Source: Mucilaginibacter frigoritolerans (GTDB lineage: Bacteria > Bacteroidota > Bacteroidia > Sphingobacteriales > Sphingobacteriaceae). Taken from it: a stretch of 64,000 nucleotides of DNA. The notes beneath the pieces are model-generated. The model did no database searches. It saw only the letters and a list, made by a program, of their open reading frames with translations, and was not told where the DNA came from. The stretch spans positions 310,001-374,000 of the forward strand of contig NZ_VLLI01000003.1 in assembly GCF_007830615.1 (NCBI RefSeq). The letters are read 5' to 3'. The first letter of the stretch is position 1, and each line of letters begins with the position of its first letter. Shown piece after piece: positions 26,437 to 36,216 of the stretch. The position numbers were made by a program, and so were the translations under genes.

Positions 26437-27051
26437 CTAATAGTTAGTAGAGTTATAACCGGCCTGCAACAAAATGGCTTCAATGTCCTTTTGCTGATCA
26501 GCGTCATAAGTCTCTTTTAAATCGTGCCCGAATATACGGGCGGCAGATTGGTATAAAAATGCTTTAAAGCCACCTTTAAGATCCTTAACCATTGCATAGC
26601 TGGTATTACCGGTTTCGCGGTCAATCAGCTTTATCAATACCTCTCCCTGACTAATTGTCAGATCCTTAATCTCTTTATTAAACAAATCCTTAATCTGTGT
26701 TTCGCAAGCATCAATCAATTCTTTTTGTTTGTGCTTATCTGCGGTTAAAGCCAAATCCCGCTGTAGTTGACGGTACCTTTGCCCCGCAAAACGTGCGTAA
26801 GGCAATACTTTTAACACATTGTAACGTAAACGACGGTAATTATCCAGATCTTCCTGGCTTTTAAAAATACGGGTATCGGTAATCTTTATGTCAGGAATTA
26901 CAATCCAGGGCATTAGTTTACCACTATCAACCGTTAAATAGGTTTTAATGGTATCGTTTTTGCCCAAAATTAATGGCGCAGGTTTTTCCGTTTGGGCCAT
27001 TGCCGAACCCATCAAACAACAAAACAACAGTAAAAGACCAATTAATTTCAT
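26437..27051 (-). CDS. Exported DUF4294 protein
   Basis: 204 residues with a signal peptide (MKLIGLLLLFCCLMGSAMAQ). The core WIVIPDIKITDTRIFKSQEDLDNYRRLRYNVLKVLPYA and the RELIDACETQIKDLF-type helices are those of DUF4294, a Bacteroidota family of unknown function. GEVLIKLIDRETGNTSYAMVKDLKGG follows. It is the first gene of a four-gene operon with gpx, bshB1 and a lipoprotein. A TAATTTTG box lies 14 nt before its ATG. Its last codons (NSTNY, stop TAG) lie in a short stretch of 7-bp periodic sequence. Confidence 0.8.
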   Translation of the reverse strand: MKLIGLLLLFCCLMGSAMAQTEKPAPLILGKNDTIKTYLTVDSGKLMPWIVIPDIKITDTRIFKSQEDLDNYRRLRYNVLKVLPYARFAGQRYRQLQRDLALTADKHKQKELIDACETQIKDLFNKEIKDLTISQGEVLIKLIDRETGNTSYAMVKDLKGGFKAFLYQSAARIFGHDLKETYDADQQKDIEAILLQAGYNSTNY

Positions 27052-27065
27052 ATTTTTACGTATTA

Positions 27066-27073
27066 CAAAATTA
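27066..27073 (-). promoter_or_regulatory. -7 box (TAATTTTG) of the DUF4294-gpx-bshB1 operon
   Basis: A TAnnTTTG match on the minus strand, 14 nt before the ATG at 27051. No -33 element is evident. Confidence 0.4.
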
Positions 27074-27162
27074 ATGCATTTTATTTGGGATTTTGTTAAG
27101 AACCTGTAATTATATTTTTAGTTACAAAAAAGATTGAATAATAAGGAGTATAGCGCATATAC

Positions 27163-29385
27163 ATGAAAGAATTAGTGATTGATCTGGAAGCAGAGAAGAA
27201 TGAGATATTAAAAAGATATCGTGCTTTGTTGCGCGCTTCAAAGTCTACCCTTCAAAAAGGCGATAAACGCATGATACGTAAGGCTTTTGAAGTAGCATTG
27301 GAAAGCCATAAAGACATGCGCCGTAAATCGGGCGAGCCTTATATTTATCATCCTATTGCCGTTGCTCAAATAGCTGCCGAAGAAATTGGTTTGGGTACTA
27401 CCTCCATTGTATGTGCTTTATTACATGATGTGGTGGAAGATACCAACATGACCCTTGATGATATTGAAAGGGAATTTGGCAAAAAAGTAGCCATGATTAT
27501 TGATGGCTTAACAAAAATATCGGGCGTTTTTGATACCAACAGTTCGTTGCAGGCCGAAAATTTCCGCAAAATGCTGCTTACCCTGGCCGATGATGTAAGG
27601 GTAATATTGATAAAACTGGCTGACCGTTTGCACAATATGCGCACCATGGAGTTTATGCCGCGCGATAAGCAGCTAAAGCTATCATCAGAAACGGTTTACC
27701 TGTATGCTCCGCTGGCACACCGCCTCGGTTTATATGCCATTAAATCAGAACTGGAAGATCTTTCTATGAAGTACATGGAAAGAGAAACTTACCAGTTTAT
27801 TAAAAATAAGCTTAATGAGAAAAAGGCTGAGCGTGAAAAATTTATCAGGGATTTTATTGAACCGGTAAAAAAAGTAATTGCGGGCCAGGGTTTGGAGGCT
27901 GATATTTTCGGCAGGCCAAAATCTATACACTCCATCTGGAATAAGATGAAGAAAAAATCGATCCCTTTTGAAGAGGTGTATGATCTTTTTGCCATCAGGA
28001 TAATATTGGATAGTACACCCGAACACGAAAAGGCTGATTGCTGGAAAGCTTACTCCATAGTTACTGATCTATATCGTCCAAATCCCGACAGGCTGCGCGA
28101 CTGGATCTCATCCCCAAAAGCCAACGGTTACGAATCATTGCATACTACTGTAATGGGCCCCCGCGGGCAATGGGTTGAAGTGCAGATCCGTACCAAGCGG
28201 ATGAATGAGATTGCCGAAAAGGGTTTTGCTGCGCATTGGAAATACAAGGAATCATCAAGCGACAGCGGTTTGGACCAATGGGTGCAAAAGGTAAGGGATC
28301 TGTTAAAAAATCCGGAGTCAAATGCACTCGATTTTCTGGATGATTTTAAAATGAACCTTTTCTCGGATGAGATTTTCATTTTTACCCCAAAAGGAGCATT
28401 GATCCAGCTACCACTAAACGCTACTGCACTTGATTTTGCTTTTGAAATACATACCGACGTAGGTGCAAGCTGTATAGGTGCCAAAGTGAACCACAAGCTG
28501 GTACCGCTTAACCACAAACTGCAAAACGGCGACCAGGTAGAGATCATTACCTCGAGCAAGCAGGTACCTAAGGAAGACTGGCTAAACATTGTGGTAACGG
28601 CTAAAGCCAAAGCCAAAATTAAATCGGCCCTAAAAGAAGAAAAACGAAAAATTGCTGAAGATGGCAAGGAAATATTGGAGCGTAAGCTGAAATCATTAAA
28701 AATCACTTACAACTCCGAAAATATACATAAGCTAAGCTATTTCTTTAAGCTGCCATCAACCCAGGATCTTTTTTACAATGTTGCCAAAGGTACTATTGAT
28801 ATGAAAGACCTGAAAGAATACCAGGCATCAGAAAAAGTAGTTGAAAATAAACCGCAGGATAAAATTGAAGCCGAACAGGTACAGAGCCTGATGCGCAATT
28901 TGAAATCAAAAGACAAGGATATGCTTTTGATTGGTGAGGATATGCAGAAAATTGACTATAAACTGGCCAATTGCTGTAACCCTATACCTGGCGATGATGT
29001 TTTCGGCTTTATAACCGTAAGCGATGGTATTAAAATACACCGCACCAATTGCCCTAATGCAGCTAAGCTGATGGCCAATTATGGTTACCGCATTGTAAAA
29101 GCAAGGTGGACCAACCAACAGGAACTGGCGTTTTTAACCGGCTTAAGAATTACAGGTATTGATGATGTTGGCTTAATCAATAAATTAACTACCGTAATAT
29201 CAAATGACTTTAAGGTAAATATGCGTTCCATTACAGTTGACAGCGATAACGGTATTTTTGAAGGTTCTATTATGGTGTATGTGAACGATACAGAACACCT
29301 TGATAACCTGATTAAAAAACTAAAAACAGTAAAAGGCGTAACCGGCGTTAACCGCTTTGATTCGGTTATTGAAAAAGCGTCTTAA
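27163..29385 (+). CDS. rsh: RelA/SpoT-type bifunctional (p)ppGpp synthetase/hydrolase
   Basis: 740 residues. The HD hydrolase domain is intact (His63 in YIYHPI, HDVVED with His88-Asp89, Glu92-Asp93), so it should degrade (p)ppGpp. The synthetase domain follows (VYDLFAIRIIL, PKANGYESLHTTV at about 317-330, WVEVQIRT). Then come a TGS domain (DEIFIFTPKGALIQLPLNAT), a Cys-rich segment (YKLANCCNPIPGDD, HRTNCPNA) and a C-terminal ACT domain (about 665-740). This is the normal long-Rsh layout, and it is probably the main stringent-response enzyme. A single-gene unit, followed by a period-8 repeat spacer. Confidence 0.93.
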   Translation: MKELVIDLEAEKNEILKRYRALLRASKSTLQKGDKRMIRKAFEVALESHKDMRRKSGEPYIYHPIAVAQIAAEEIGLGTTSIVCALLHDVVEDTNMTLDDIEREFGKKVAMIIDGLTKISGVFDTNSSLQAENFRKMLLTLADDVRVILIKLADRLHNMRTMEFMPRDKQLKLSSETVYLYAPLAHRLGLYAIKSELEDLSMKYMERETYQFIKNKLNEKKAEREKFIRDFIEPVKKVIAGQGLEADIFGRPKSIHSIWNKMKKKSIPFEEVYDLFAIRIILDSTPEHEKADCWKAYSIVTDLYRPNPDRLRDWISSPKANGYESLHTTVMGPRGQWVEVQIRTKRMNEIAEKGFAAHWKYKESSSDSGLDQWVQKVRDLLKNPESNALDFLDDFKMNLFSDEIFIFTPKGALIQLPLNATALDFAFEIHTDVGASCIGAKVNHKLVPLNHKLQNGDQVEIITSSKQVPKEDWLNIVVTAKAKAKIKSALKEEKRKIAEDGKEILERKLKSLKITYNSENIHKLSYFFKLPSTQDLFYNVAKGTIDMKDLKEYQASEKVVENKPQDKIEAEQVQSLMRNLKSKDKDMLLIGEDMQKIDYKLANCCNPIPGDDVFGFITVSDGIKIHRTNCPNAAKLMANYGYRIVKARWTNQQELAFLTGLRITGIDDVGLINKLTTVISNDFKVNMRSITVDSDNGIFEGSIMVYVNDTEHLDNLIKKLKTVKGVTGVNRFDSVIEKAS

Positions 29386-29468
29386 TTGGCTGACTGAGTG
29401 ATTGGTTGATGGAGTGAGCGGTTGCTTTGATAACTCAATCAACCTAATAAACTTAATCAACTCCAAAC
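29386..29468. repeat. Inverted period-8 spacer element between rsh and fur
   Basis: A left arm of 8-bp units related to TTGGTTGA/TGGAGTGA (29386-29424) and a right arm of the complementary type (29433-29468) in inverse orientation. It fills almost the whole spacer and stops just before the fur -7 box. Confidence 0.6.
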
Positions 29469-29476
29469 TAAATTCT

Positions 29477-29484
29477 TAACTTTG
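29477..29484 (+). promoter_or_regulatory. -7 box (TAACTTTG) of fur-like gene
   Basis: A perfect TAnnTTTG box 17 nt before the ATG at 29502, a usual distance for short 5' leaders in this phylum. No clear -33 box; that region is occupied by the repeat. Confidence 0.45.
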
Positions 29485-29501
29485 TCTCTTTAAATAATAT
29501 C

Positions 29502-29969
29502 ATGTCTCAACAGGAAACCATAGAGATGGTTAAAAAAATTTTCGAGGCTTATCTTGAAAATAAAAACCTAAGAAAAACTCCCGAACGATTTGCCATACTG
29601 GAAGAAATTTATTCCCGGTCAGATCATTTTGATGTGGAATCATTGTACATCCACATGAAAAATAAAAAATACCGTGTAAGCAGGGCCACGGTTTACAATA
29701 CTTTAGAGCTTTTGGTATCGTGTGATTTGGTTACCAAGCACCAGTTTGGTAAAAACATGGCCCAATTTGAAAAATCATACGGCTATAAACAGCACGATCA
29801 TATTATTTGTATTGACTGCGGCAAGGTGGTTGAATTTTGCGATCCCCGTATTCAGCAAATACAAAGTATGATGGGCGGCTTGCTGAAATTTGAAATAAAA
29901 CACCATTCGCTTAACCTGTATGGCAATTGCGAAAAGCTGAAAGCAGGGCATTGCGAAAGGAAAGTTTAA
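29502..29969 (+). CDS. Fur-family metalloregulator (Fur/PerR/Zur type)
   Basis: 155 residues. The winged-helix domain (about 10-85) has the recognition helix YRVSRATVYNTLELL. The metal-binding dimerisation domain has HDHIICIDCGKVVEF (98-112), where His98-Asp-His100 form the regulatory-site motif and Cys103/Cys106 the first half of a structural zinc site; Cys143 and Cys151 complete it. It represses iron-, peroxide- or zinc-related genes depending on the subtype, which the sequence alone does not decide. It is monocistronic, between rsh and purA. Confidence 0.87.
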   Translation: MSQQETIEMVKKIFEAYLENKNLRKTPERFAILEEIYSRSDHFDVESLYIHMKNKKYRVSRATVYNTLELLVSCDLVTKHQFGKNMAQFEKSYGYKQHDHIICIDCGKVVEFCDPRIQQIQSMMGGLLKFEIKHHSLNLYGNCEKLKAGHCERKV

Positions 29970-30019
29970 AGGACTCCTAATCTTTTTAAATTTTATCGTG
30001 ATAGATTTATCAAGTATGA

Positions 30020-30027
30020 TACCTTTG
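30020..30027 (+). promoter_or_regulatory. -7 box (TACCTTTG) of purA
   Basis: A perfect TAnnTTTG box 123 nt before the ATG, which would give a leader of about 120 nt carrying the stem-loop at 30065-30108. Confidence 0.4.
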
Positions 30028-30064
30028 CGGTAAATAAATTCATCATTTATTTTATTGACGCTGA

Positions 30065-30108
30065 AGATGATGCCTGCTTCAACCATATTGAACAGGTGCG
30101 CATCATCT
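30065..30108 (+). other. Long stem-loop in the purA leader
   Basis: Arms AGATGATG...CCTG.TTCAA (30065-30082) pair with TTGAA.CAGG...CATCATCT (30088-30108), leaving small bulges and a 5-nt loop. It ends 42 nt before the purA ATG and has no T-run, so it is not a terminator. I do not recognise a known riboswitch. Confidence 0.5.
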
Positions 30109-30135
30109 ATTTATAGCATTTTGACGATTATTTAA

Positions 30136-31428
<1,293 letters not shown>

Positions 31429-31450
31429 AACTTTAACAACAACGCTATAC

Positions 31451-31480
31451 AAGGGCTCTCCATTAATGGAGAGCCCTTTT
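31451..31480 (+). terminator. Rho-independent terminator of purA
   Basis: A perfect inverted repeat (AAGGGCTCTCCAT and its complement with almost no loop) ending in TTTT, 22 bp after the purA stop. Confidence 0.9.
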
Positions 31481-31624
31481 CAGTTAATATTATCATTTAG
31501 CGAAACCTTAATTAAATTCGTATAGAGAATAATTGAGTTTGTATATACATTAAGCCCATTGGTGTAATTAAAATGCTATTTCGGTTTCCATTATTTAAAT
31601 TGGAACATCAAAAAGCATTAAATT

Positions 31625-31843
31625 ATGGGAATTGGCACTACACTAAAAAAAATCAGGCTTAATAAAAAATATTCGCAGCAATACGTAGCAGATCACTTAA
31701 ACATTAGCCGCAAAACTTATAACAACTGGGAAAACAACAAAACTGATCTCACTTTACAAAAGTGCGATAAGATTTGCGAACTCTACAGTATTGGAATTAC
31801 CGGGCTAATAGAATATCACTATAATGTGACATCAATAAATTAA
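31625..31843 (+). CDS. Small XRE-family HTH regulator upstream of pabB
   Basis: 72 residues, almost entirely one Cro/C1-type helix-turn-helix: IGTTLKKIRLNKKYSQQYVADHLNISRKTYNNWENNKTDLTLQKCDKICELY. The recognition helix is around SRKTYNNWE (about 29-37). No second domain. It ends 29 bp before pabB on the same strand and could be cotranscribed with it, but pabB also has its own -7 box inside the gap. The target is unknown; self-regulation is usual for such proteins. Confidence 0.78.
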   Translation: MGIGTTLKKIRLNKKYSQQYVADHLNISRKTYNNWENNKTDLTLQKCDKICELYSIGITGLIEYHYNVTSIN

Positions 31844-31860
31844 AGTACAGATAAGCTTTC

Positions 31861-31868
31861 TATTTTTG
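31861..31868 (+). promoter_or_regulatory. -7 box (TATTTTTG) of pabB, leaderless spacing
   Basis: A perfect TAnnTTTG box whose last base is 4 nt before the GTG start at 31873. The predicted +1 is the G of the start codon. Confidence 0.45.
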
Positions 31869-31872
31869 CAGG

Positions 31873-33162
31873 GTGATTAAACGCATTACCAATCTGCAAA
31901 CATTTAAAAAGAAAGCTTTACAATGGGCATCGTCTTTTAATGTTTTCTGTTATCTTGATTCAAACAATTTTACAGATTCATATTCAAAGTTTGATGTTCT
32001 GATTGCAGTTGATGCGATAAATGAAGTAATAAGTTTTGCAGGGGCCGCTTACGATGAATTGGAGACATTTCGCAAAAATAATGCGCAATGGATTACCGGT
32101 TTTTTGGGGTATGATTTGAAAAATGAAACAGAAAATCTAACCTCCCAAAATATTGATCATCTTAACTTTCCCGATCTGTATTTCTTTGCACCCAAATACC
32201 TCATCCTGATTAAAGGTAATGAGGCAGAGATTATTGCAACCAATCCTGCAGAAGTACTTGCTTGCATTGAAGCACAAAAAACAAGTACCGTTACAGATGT
32301 AACAGCTGTAAATATTTATCAACGATTTAGCAAGACAGAATATATCACCACGATTGAGGAAGTTAAAGCACACATCAATCGTGGTGACATTTATGTAACC
32401 AACTTTTGTCAGGAGTTTTTTGCGGAAAATGCCACAATAGATCCATTGGCCGTTTTTTCAAGGCTGAATGAAATATCCCCCAACCCTTTCGGTTCATTTT
32501 TCAAGTGGAAGCATCATTATATTCTTTGCGCCTCACCAGAGCGTTTCCTCGCTAAACGGGGTACCAAATTAATATCGCAACCTATTAAAGGCACAGCAAA
32601 AAGGGGTAAAAACGATGAGGAAGACAAGGCCATCAAAAACAAACTAAGCAGTACCGTTAAAGAACTACAGGAAAATGTAATGGTGGTTGACCTGGTAAGA
32701 AACGATTTAACCAAATCTGCCAAACAAGGAACCGTACAAACAGAAGAGCTTTTTGGCATTTACAGCTTTAAGCAGGTGCATCAAATGATCTCGACGGTGG
32801 TTTGTGAACTTGATGAAAACATCACACCCATACAGGCTATAAAAAACACCTTCCCAATGGGCAGCATGACAGGGGCACCCAAAATAAGCGCTATGCAATT
32901 AATGGAGTATTATGAACGAAGCCGCCGGGGCGTTTATTCAGGCGCAATTGGTTATTTTAATCCCGATGATGATTTTGATTTTAATGTGGTAATCAGAAGC
33001 CTGCTATACAACAAGCAAAACAAATACCTGTCTTTCCAGGCCGGCAGCGCCATTACCTACCATGCTGATGCCGAAAGTGAGTATGAAGAATGTTTACTTA
33101 AAGTACGAGGGATAATGGAGGCGCTGAATCAACCAGAATCTTCTCCCCCATCCGCACACTAA
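31873..33162 (+). CDS. pabB: Aminodeoxychorismate synthase component I
   Basis: 429 residues with a GTG start. The chorismate-binding domain covers about 155-420: GDIYVTNFCQEF, CASPERFLAKRG, QPIKGTAKRG (237-244), VDLVRNDLTKSAKQGTV and MGSMTGAPKISAMQLM. Lys239 in PIKGT is the residue that separates PabB from anthranilate synthase TrpE (PIAGT), so it should make aminodeoxychorismate for folate, using ammonia from a PabA subunit not seen here. The 3' end overlaps the convergent DUF2071 gene by 65 bp. Confidence 0.87.
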   Translation: MIKRITNLQTFKKKALQWASSFNVFCYLDSNNFTDSYSKFDVLIAVDAINEVISFAGAAYDELETFRKNNAQWITGFLGYDLKNETENLTSQNIDHLNFPDLYFFAPKYLILIKGNEAEIIATNPAEVLACIEAQKTSTVTDVTAVNIYQRFSKTEYITTIEEVKAHINRGDIYVTNFCQEFFAENATIDPLAVFSRLNEISPNPFGSFFKWKHHYILCASPERFLAKRGTKLISQPIKGTAKRGKNDEEDKAIKNKLSSTVKELQENVMVVDLVRNDLTKSAKQGTVQTEELFGIYSFKQVHQMISTVVCELDENITPIQAIKNTFPMGSMTGAPKISAMQLMEYYERSRRGVYSGAIGYFNPDDDFDFNVVIRSLLYNKQNKYLSFQAGSAITYHADAESEYEECLLKVRGIMEALNQPESSPPSAH

Positions 33163-33850
33163 TATCCGATCCGTTGGCAAAAAATGCCGAATATGGTTTA
33201 ACAGTTAAATACGGCACAAAAGCATCGCCATATAAAGTCTTTATATCGGCCTCAAAAACATAATCCTTTACCTCAGCTATCTGCCATGATAGATGTTCAA
33301 CCTGGTACTCTGTAGTTTTAACCTTGCTGATTTGATTATAGCCCCAGTAATGCTCAAAAATAAATTCTTCGGGGCTCCCTGGTTTAATATCTTCAAATTG
33401 ATTACTTACTGTTGCGCCAAGTTTGTTCCAAATACCTTTCAGCTTCCACTCATAAATAAACTCCGTATTGTCCTCAAGCAATTTTATGGAATGCCGCATA
33501 GGCAGGGCGGTATATTTTTCCTGATATAAATTATTGGCTATAAAAGCAATAATGCTTTTGGGTACAATTTCGCTCACAAACACTGCTCCGCGTTTCCACA
33601 GTTTTCCATCAAAATACTTTACATAAAAGCGCAGGTTTACCTCTTCAAAGTTGACATGAAAGGGCCATTTAATGCCTAAAACATGAGTATCTAAAAACAT
33701 AAAGCCTACCATACTCATCAATGTTTTACCCTGCCAGGTATCCAGTACCGTTCCTGCGGGTAAATAAGGTTTTAATATTTCCGGATCAACTTCATAGTTG
33801 AGCATTAGCAGGTTTTTCCATTGTGCTTTTAAAAACCTGCTTTTTTCCAT
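33098..33850 (-). CDS. DUF2071 (YqjF-like) protein
   Basis: 250 residues. The N-terminal WKNLLMLNYEVDPEILKPYLPAGTVLDTWQGKTLMSMVGFMF, FEEVNLRFYVKY and RGAVFVSEIVPKSIIAFIANNLYQEKY are the signature of DUF2071, which is related to acetoacetate-decarboxylase-like folds; function unknown. It follows plsY by 20 bp and ends a four-gene minus-strand cluster (DUF4783, nadC, plsY, DUF2071). Its last 21 codons and stop lie inside the antisense of pabB, with no room for a terminator between the two. Confidence 0.83.
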   Translation of the reverse strand: MEKSRFLKAQWKNLLMLNYEVDPEILKPYLPAGTVLDTWQGKTLMSMVGFMFLDTHVLGIKWPFHVNFEEVNLRFYVKYFDGKLWKRGAVFVSEIVPKSIIAFIANNLYQEKYTALPMRHSIKLLEDNTEFIYEWKLKGIWNKLGATVSNQFEDIKPGSPEEFIFEHYWGYNQISKVKTTEYQVEHLSWQIAEVKDYVFEADIKTLYGDAFVPYLTVKPYSAFFANGSDISVRMGEKILVDSAPPLSLVL

Positions 33851-33870
33851 AAGAATTTAGTAAAGTAAAA

Positions 33871-34539
33871 TTAGCTTACGCGTTTGCTGGTATCGGGTAT
33901 CTTCTTTTTGAAAAAGTTCACTCTTGATTCTTTTCCTTTTAATAAACGCTCTATATTTTTTTGATGGGTAACCAATATCAACGCGCAAATACACATACCA
34001 TATATAATTACCGACCTAATATAAACAGGAAAAACAAAAGTAACGCCCAAAAGGTAAGTAAAACCAGCGGTTATAGAACTGAGGGATACATAACGCGTAA
34101 TTAAAAGCACCACAATAAATACTCCTACACAAAGCAGGGCCGAGTCTAAATTAACGGCAAGCACCATCCCAAACAAGGTAGCCACACCCTTACCACCCCT
34201 AAAGCCTGCAAATACCGGAAACAGGTGCCCCATAACTGCTGCAATGCCCAGCGCAAGTTCATAATTAGTGTAAGCAATGGAGTGGGATGCCCCAGTGGTT
34301 GAAACACCTATAAAATAAACCAGGTTGGTTGCTGTCCACCCTTTTAAAATATCTAAAAGCATAACAGGGATGCCTGCCTTTTTACCCAGCACCCTAAAGG
34401 TATTGGTTGCCCCGGCGTTGCCGCTGCCATATTCCCTTACATCAACCCCATAAAATGCCTGCCCAATCCAAACAGCTGTTGGTATTGACCCGCATAAATA
34501 GGCCATAATAAGTGCTGAAACTGAATAGATGGTAATCAT
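33871..34539 (-). CDS. plsY: Acyl-phosphate:glycerol-3-phosphate acyltransferase PlsY
   Basis: 222 residues, a polytopic membrane enzyme with about five spans. The glycerol-3-phosphate and acyl-phosphate motifs are GSGNAGATNTFRVLGKKAG (about 37-55) and FAGFRGGKGVATLFG (about 108-122), plus the N-terminal AYLCGSIPTAVWIG. It catalyses the first acylation of phospholipid synthesis at the inner membrane using acyl phosphate from PlsX. It lies between nadC (107 bp upstream, containing a repeat) and DUF2071 (20 bp). Confidence 0.93.
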   Translation of the reverse strand: MITIYSVSALIMAYLCGSIPTAVWIGQAFYGVDVREYGSGNAGATNTFRVLGKKAGIPVMLLDILKGWTATNLVYFIGVSTTGASHSIAYTNYELALGIAAVMGHLFPVFAGFRGGKGVATLFGMVLAVNLDSALLCVGVFIVVLLITRYVSLSSITAGFTYLLGVTFVFPVYIRSVIIYGMCICALILVTHQKNIERLLKGKESRVNFFKKKIPDTSKRVS

Positions 34540-34567
34540 ATTACCGCAATAATAGTAAATATTTAAT

Positions 34568-34658
34568 GATTAGAGCTTAGTGAAAAGAGCTTAGTTATAT
34601 TTAACAAAGCTTTATGAAAACACCCGTTAAATATTAATATCCCTCACTAATCTTTAAC
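34568..34658. repeat. Inverted period-7 spacer element between nadC and plsY
   Basis: Left arm of 7-bp units GATTAGA/GCTTAGT (34568-34597), right arm in inverse orientation (34636-34658). The right arm contains the last codons of nadC, whose TAG stop is part of a GATTAG unit. Confidence 0.55.
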
Positions 34659-35501
34659 AATAACTGCTTTTAAGCTAAGGTCCAAACTCTTAACTGAATG
34701 TGTTAAGGCACCTACTGATATAAAATCAACCCCACAATCCGCATACTCGCGAATGTTGTCAATTGTTATACCTCCTGATGCTTCTGTAATAAATTTATTA
34801 TCAATAATTTTTACCGCTTTACGCAGCTCATCAAATTTAAAGTTATCAAGCAATATACGGTTTATACCACCTGTTTGCAAAACCTGCTGCAATTCATCAA
34901 GGTTTCTTACCTCAATTTCAATTTGAAGGTTTTTATTTTTCGCTGCCAGGTATTGATGTGTATTTTCAATAGCCTGCCTTATGCCACCCGAATAATCAAC
35001 ATGATTATCCTTTATCAATATCATATCATACAAACCAAAGCGGTGATTTACACCGCCGCCAATCCTTACGGCCCATTTTTCAAGGTAGCGTAAGCCGGGA
35101 GTAGTTTTCCGGGTATCAAGCACCTTTGTTTTGGTGCCTTGTAAAAGCCTTACAATCCGATGCGTGGTAGTAGCCACACCACTCATGCGTTGCATACAAT
35201 TAAGCACCAAACGTTCGGCCTTTAAAATGCTTTGTGCATCGCCTTCCACTTCCAAAACAATGTCGCCAGGCTTAATGTCTGCTCCATCATTTAAAAAAAG
35301 GGTTACTTTAAGTTGCTCATCAACAATACGGAATATTTCAACCGCCAGTTCAACACCGGCTAAAGTGCCACTATCTTTTACTAAAAGTTTTGCTTTACCT
35401 TTTGTACCGGCTGGTATAGTGGCCAATGAAGTGTGGTCGCCATCGCCAACATCTTCACTAAGTGAATTTATTATAAACTGATCAATAATTGATTTGTCCA
35501 A
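34647..35501 (-). CDS. nadC: Nicotinate-nucleotide (quinolinate) pyrophosphorylase
   Basis: 284 residues. SEDVGDGDHTSLATI (15-29), NCMQRMSGVATTTHRIV, DTRKTTPGLRYLEKWAVRIGGG and IDNIREYADCGVDFISVGALTHS are the NadC signatures, including the Arg/Lys residues that bind quinolinate and PRPP. It makes nicotinate mononucleotide for de novo NAD synthesis in the cytosol. The start is a TTG (35501): an in-frame stop lies two codons upstream and no better ATG exists, while MDKSIIDQFI matches the family N-terminus. nadA and nadB are not in the window. Confidence 0.93.
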   Translation of the reverse strand: MDKSIIDQFIINSLSEDVGDGDHTSLATIPAGTKGKAKLLVKDSGTLAGVELAVEIFRIVDEQLKVTLFLNDGADIKPGDIVLEVEGDAQSILKAERLVLNCMQRMSGVATTTHRIVRLLQGTKTKVLDTRKTTPGLRYLEKWAVRIGGGVNHRFGLYDMILIKDNHVDYSGGIRQAIENTHQYLAAKNKNLQIEIEVRNLDELQQVLQTGGINRILLDNFKFDELRKAVKIIDNKFITEASGGITIDNIREYADCGVDFISVGALTHSVKSLDLSLKAVIVKD

Positions 35502-35520
35502 ACCTTATAGATTTAAAGCC

Positions 35521-35528
35521 CAAAAGTA
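35521..35528 (-). promoter_or_regulatory. -7 box (TACTTTTG) upstream of nadC
   Basis: A TAnnTTTG match on the minus strand, 19 nt before the TTG start. It lies just outside the left arm of the neighbouring repeat. No -33 element is evident. Confidence 0.35.
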
Positions 35529-35542
35529 AAAACAATTTTCGT

Positions 35543-35673
35543 TGTGTCCATACTCTGTAGTTTTATTTAACAAGCCCAATTCTATTAAACCAGGATTATG
35601 ACTACAGTATATGAATTATCTATCGACTTAAAACTATGGACTATGGACCATCGACTATGGACTCCTTCCCCTC
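35543..35673. repeat. Inverted period-7 spacer element between DUF4783 gene and nadC
   Basis: The right part (35622-35673) holds units CTATGGA, CTATGGA, CCATCGA, CTATGGA; the left part (about 35543-35563) holds GTCCATA, CTCTGTA, the inverse form. It reaches to the stop codon of the DUF4783 gene. Confidence 0.6.
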
Positions 35674-35674
35674 C

Positions 35675-36073
35675 CTACTTCACCTTCTCCGTTTCTATTC
35701 GCATTTCAATTAGTTCAAAATGTTTATCTATTTGTTTCAGGGTGCAGGCTATACGGAAGGCACTCTTATCTGTATTCATCGTAATAACCCCAAAGTAATA
35801 ATTAGGATTAGAATTTACCCGGTGAAGCATTTTAACCAACCTCGGCTTATTTTCATTAAAAAACTTAGTCAAAACAAGCTCTGCCTGGGTTTTTGAATAA
35901 ACATTTTCTTCATTTAAAATGGAGATCTCAACGCTTGGAGCAAACATGGCCGACAGTGCATGCACATCACCTTGCTTAATTAAAGTGGCAACATTATCAA
36001 TCGGATCGGCAAATGTGCCCCCCGGAACCAGGTAGGAGATAAACAGCAATGGCAGGCAAAGTAGCTTTATCAT
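35675..36073 (-). CDS. Exported DUF4783 protein
   Basis: 132 residues with a signal peptide (MIKLLCLPLLFISYLVPGGTFA). The mature part has an NTF2-like cone pattern: IDNVATLIKQGDVHALSAMFAPSVEISIL, KTQAELVLTKFFNENKP and YYFGVITMNTDKSAFRIACTLKQI. This is the DUF4783 family of Bacteroidota, of unknown function, which I recall as a frequent neighbour of nadC as here. It is the first gene of the DUF4783-nadC-plsY-DUF2071 cluster and diverges from gpmI across a 251-bp region with a triple repeat. Confidence 0.8.
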   Translation of the reverse strand: MIKLLCLPLLFISYLVPGGTFADPIDNVATLIKQGDVHALSAMFAPSVEISILNEENVYSKTQAELVLTKFFNENKPRLVKMLHRVNSNPNYYFGVITMNTDKSAFRIACTLKQIDKHFELIEMRIETEKVK

Positions 36074-36216
36074 AACTATAGGACAACGAAAAAAACTGGA
36101 CGTTACTAAGTATTTGACATTCGATTATAGGTAAAATATGGCAAAATCTACACTAAAACATTCAACACTTTCATCAATTTACCGTACAAACAACAGTTTA
36201 TTTCCTTTTGAGTTTG

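Noticed and set aside
28128..28706. Minus-strand open frame of 192 codons
   Set aside because: It is antisense to rsh; composition is Ser/Leu-rich as expected for a shadow of this gene, with no start context or motifs.
29386..29468. CRISPR array suspected from short regular units
   Set aside because: Units are 8 bp, degenerate and contiguous, in two inverted arms; there are no spacers and no cas genes.
31873..33162. Anthranilate synthase component I (trpE)
   Set aside because: The active-site motif is PIKGT with lysine, the PabB form, and no trp genes are nearby.
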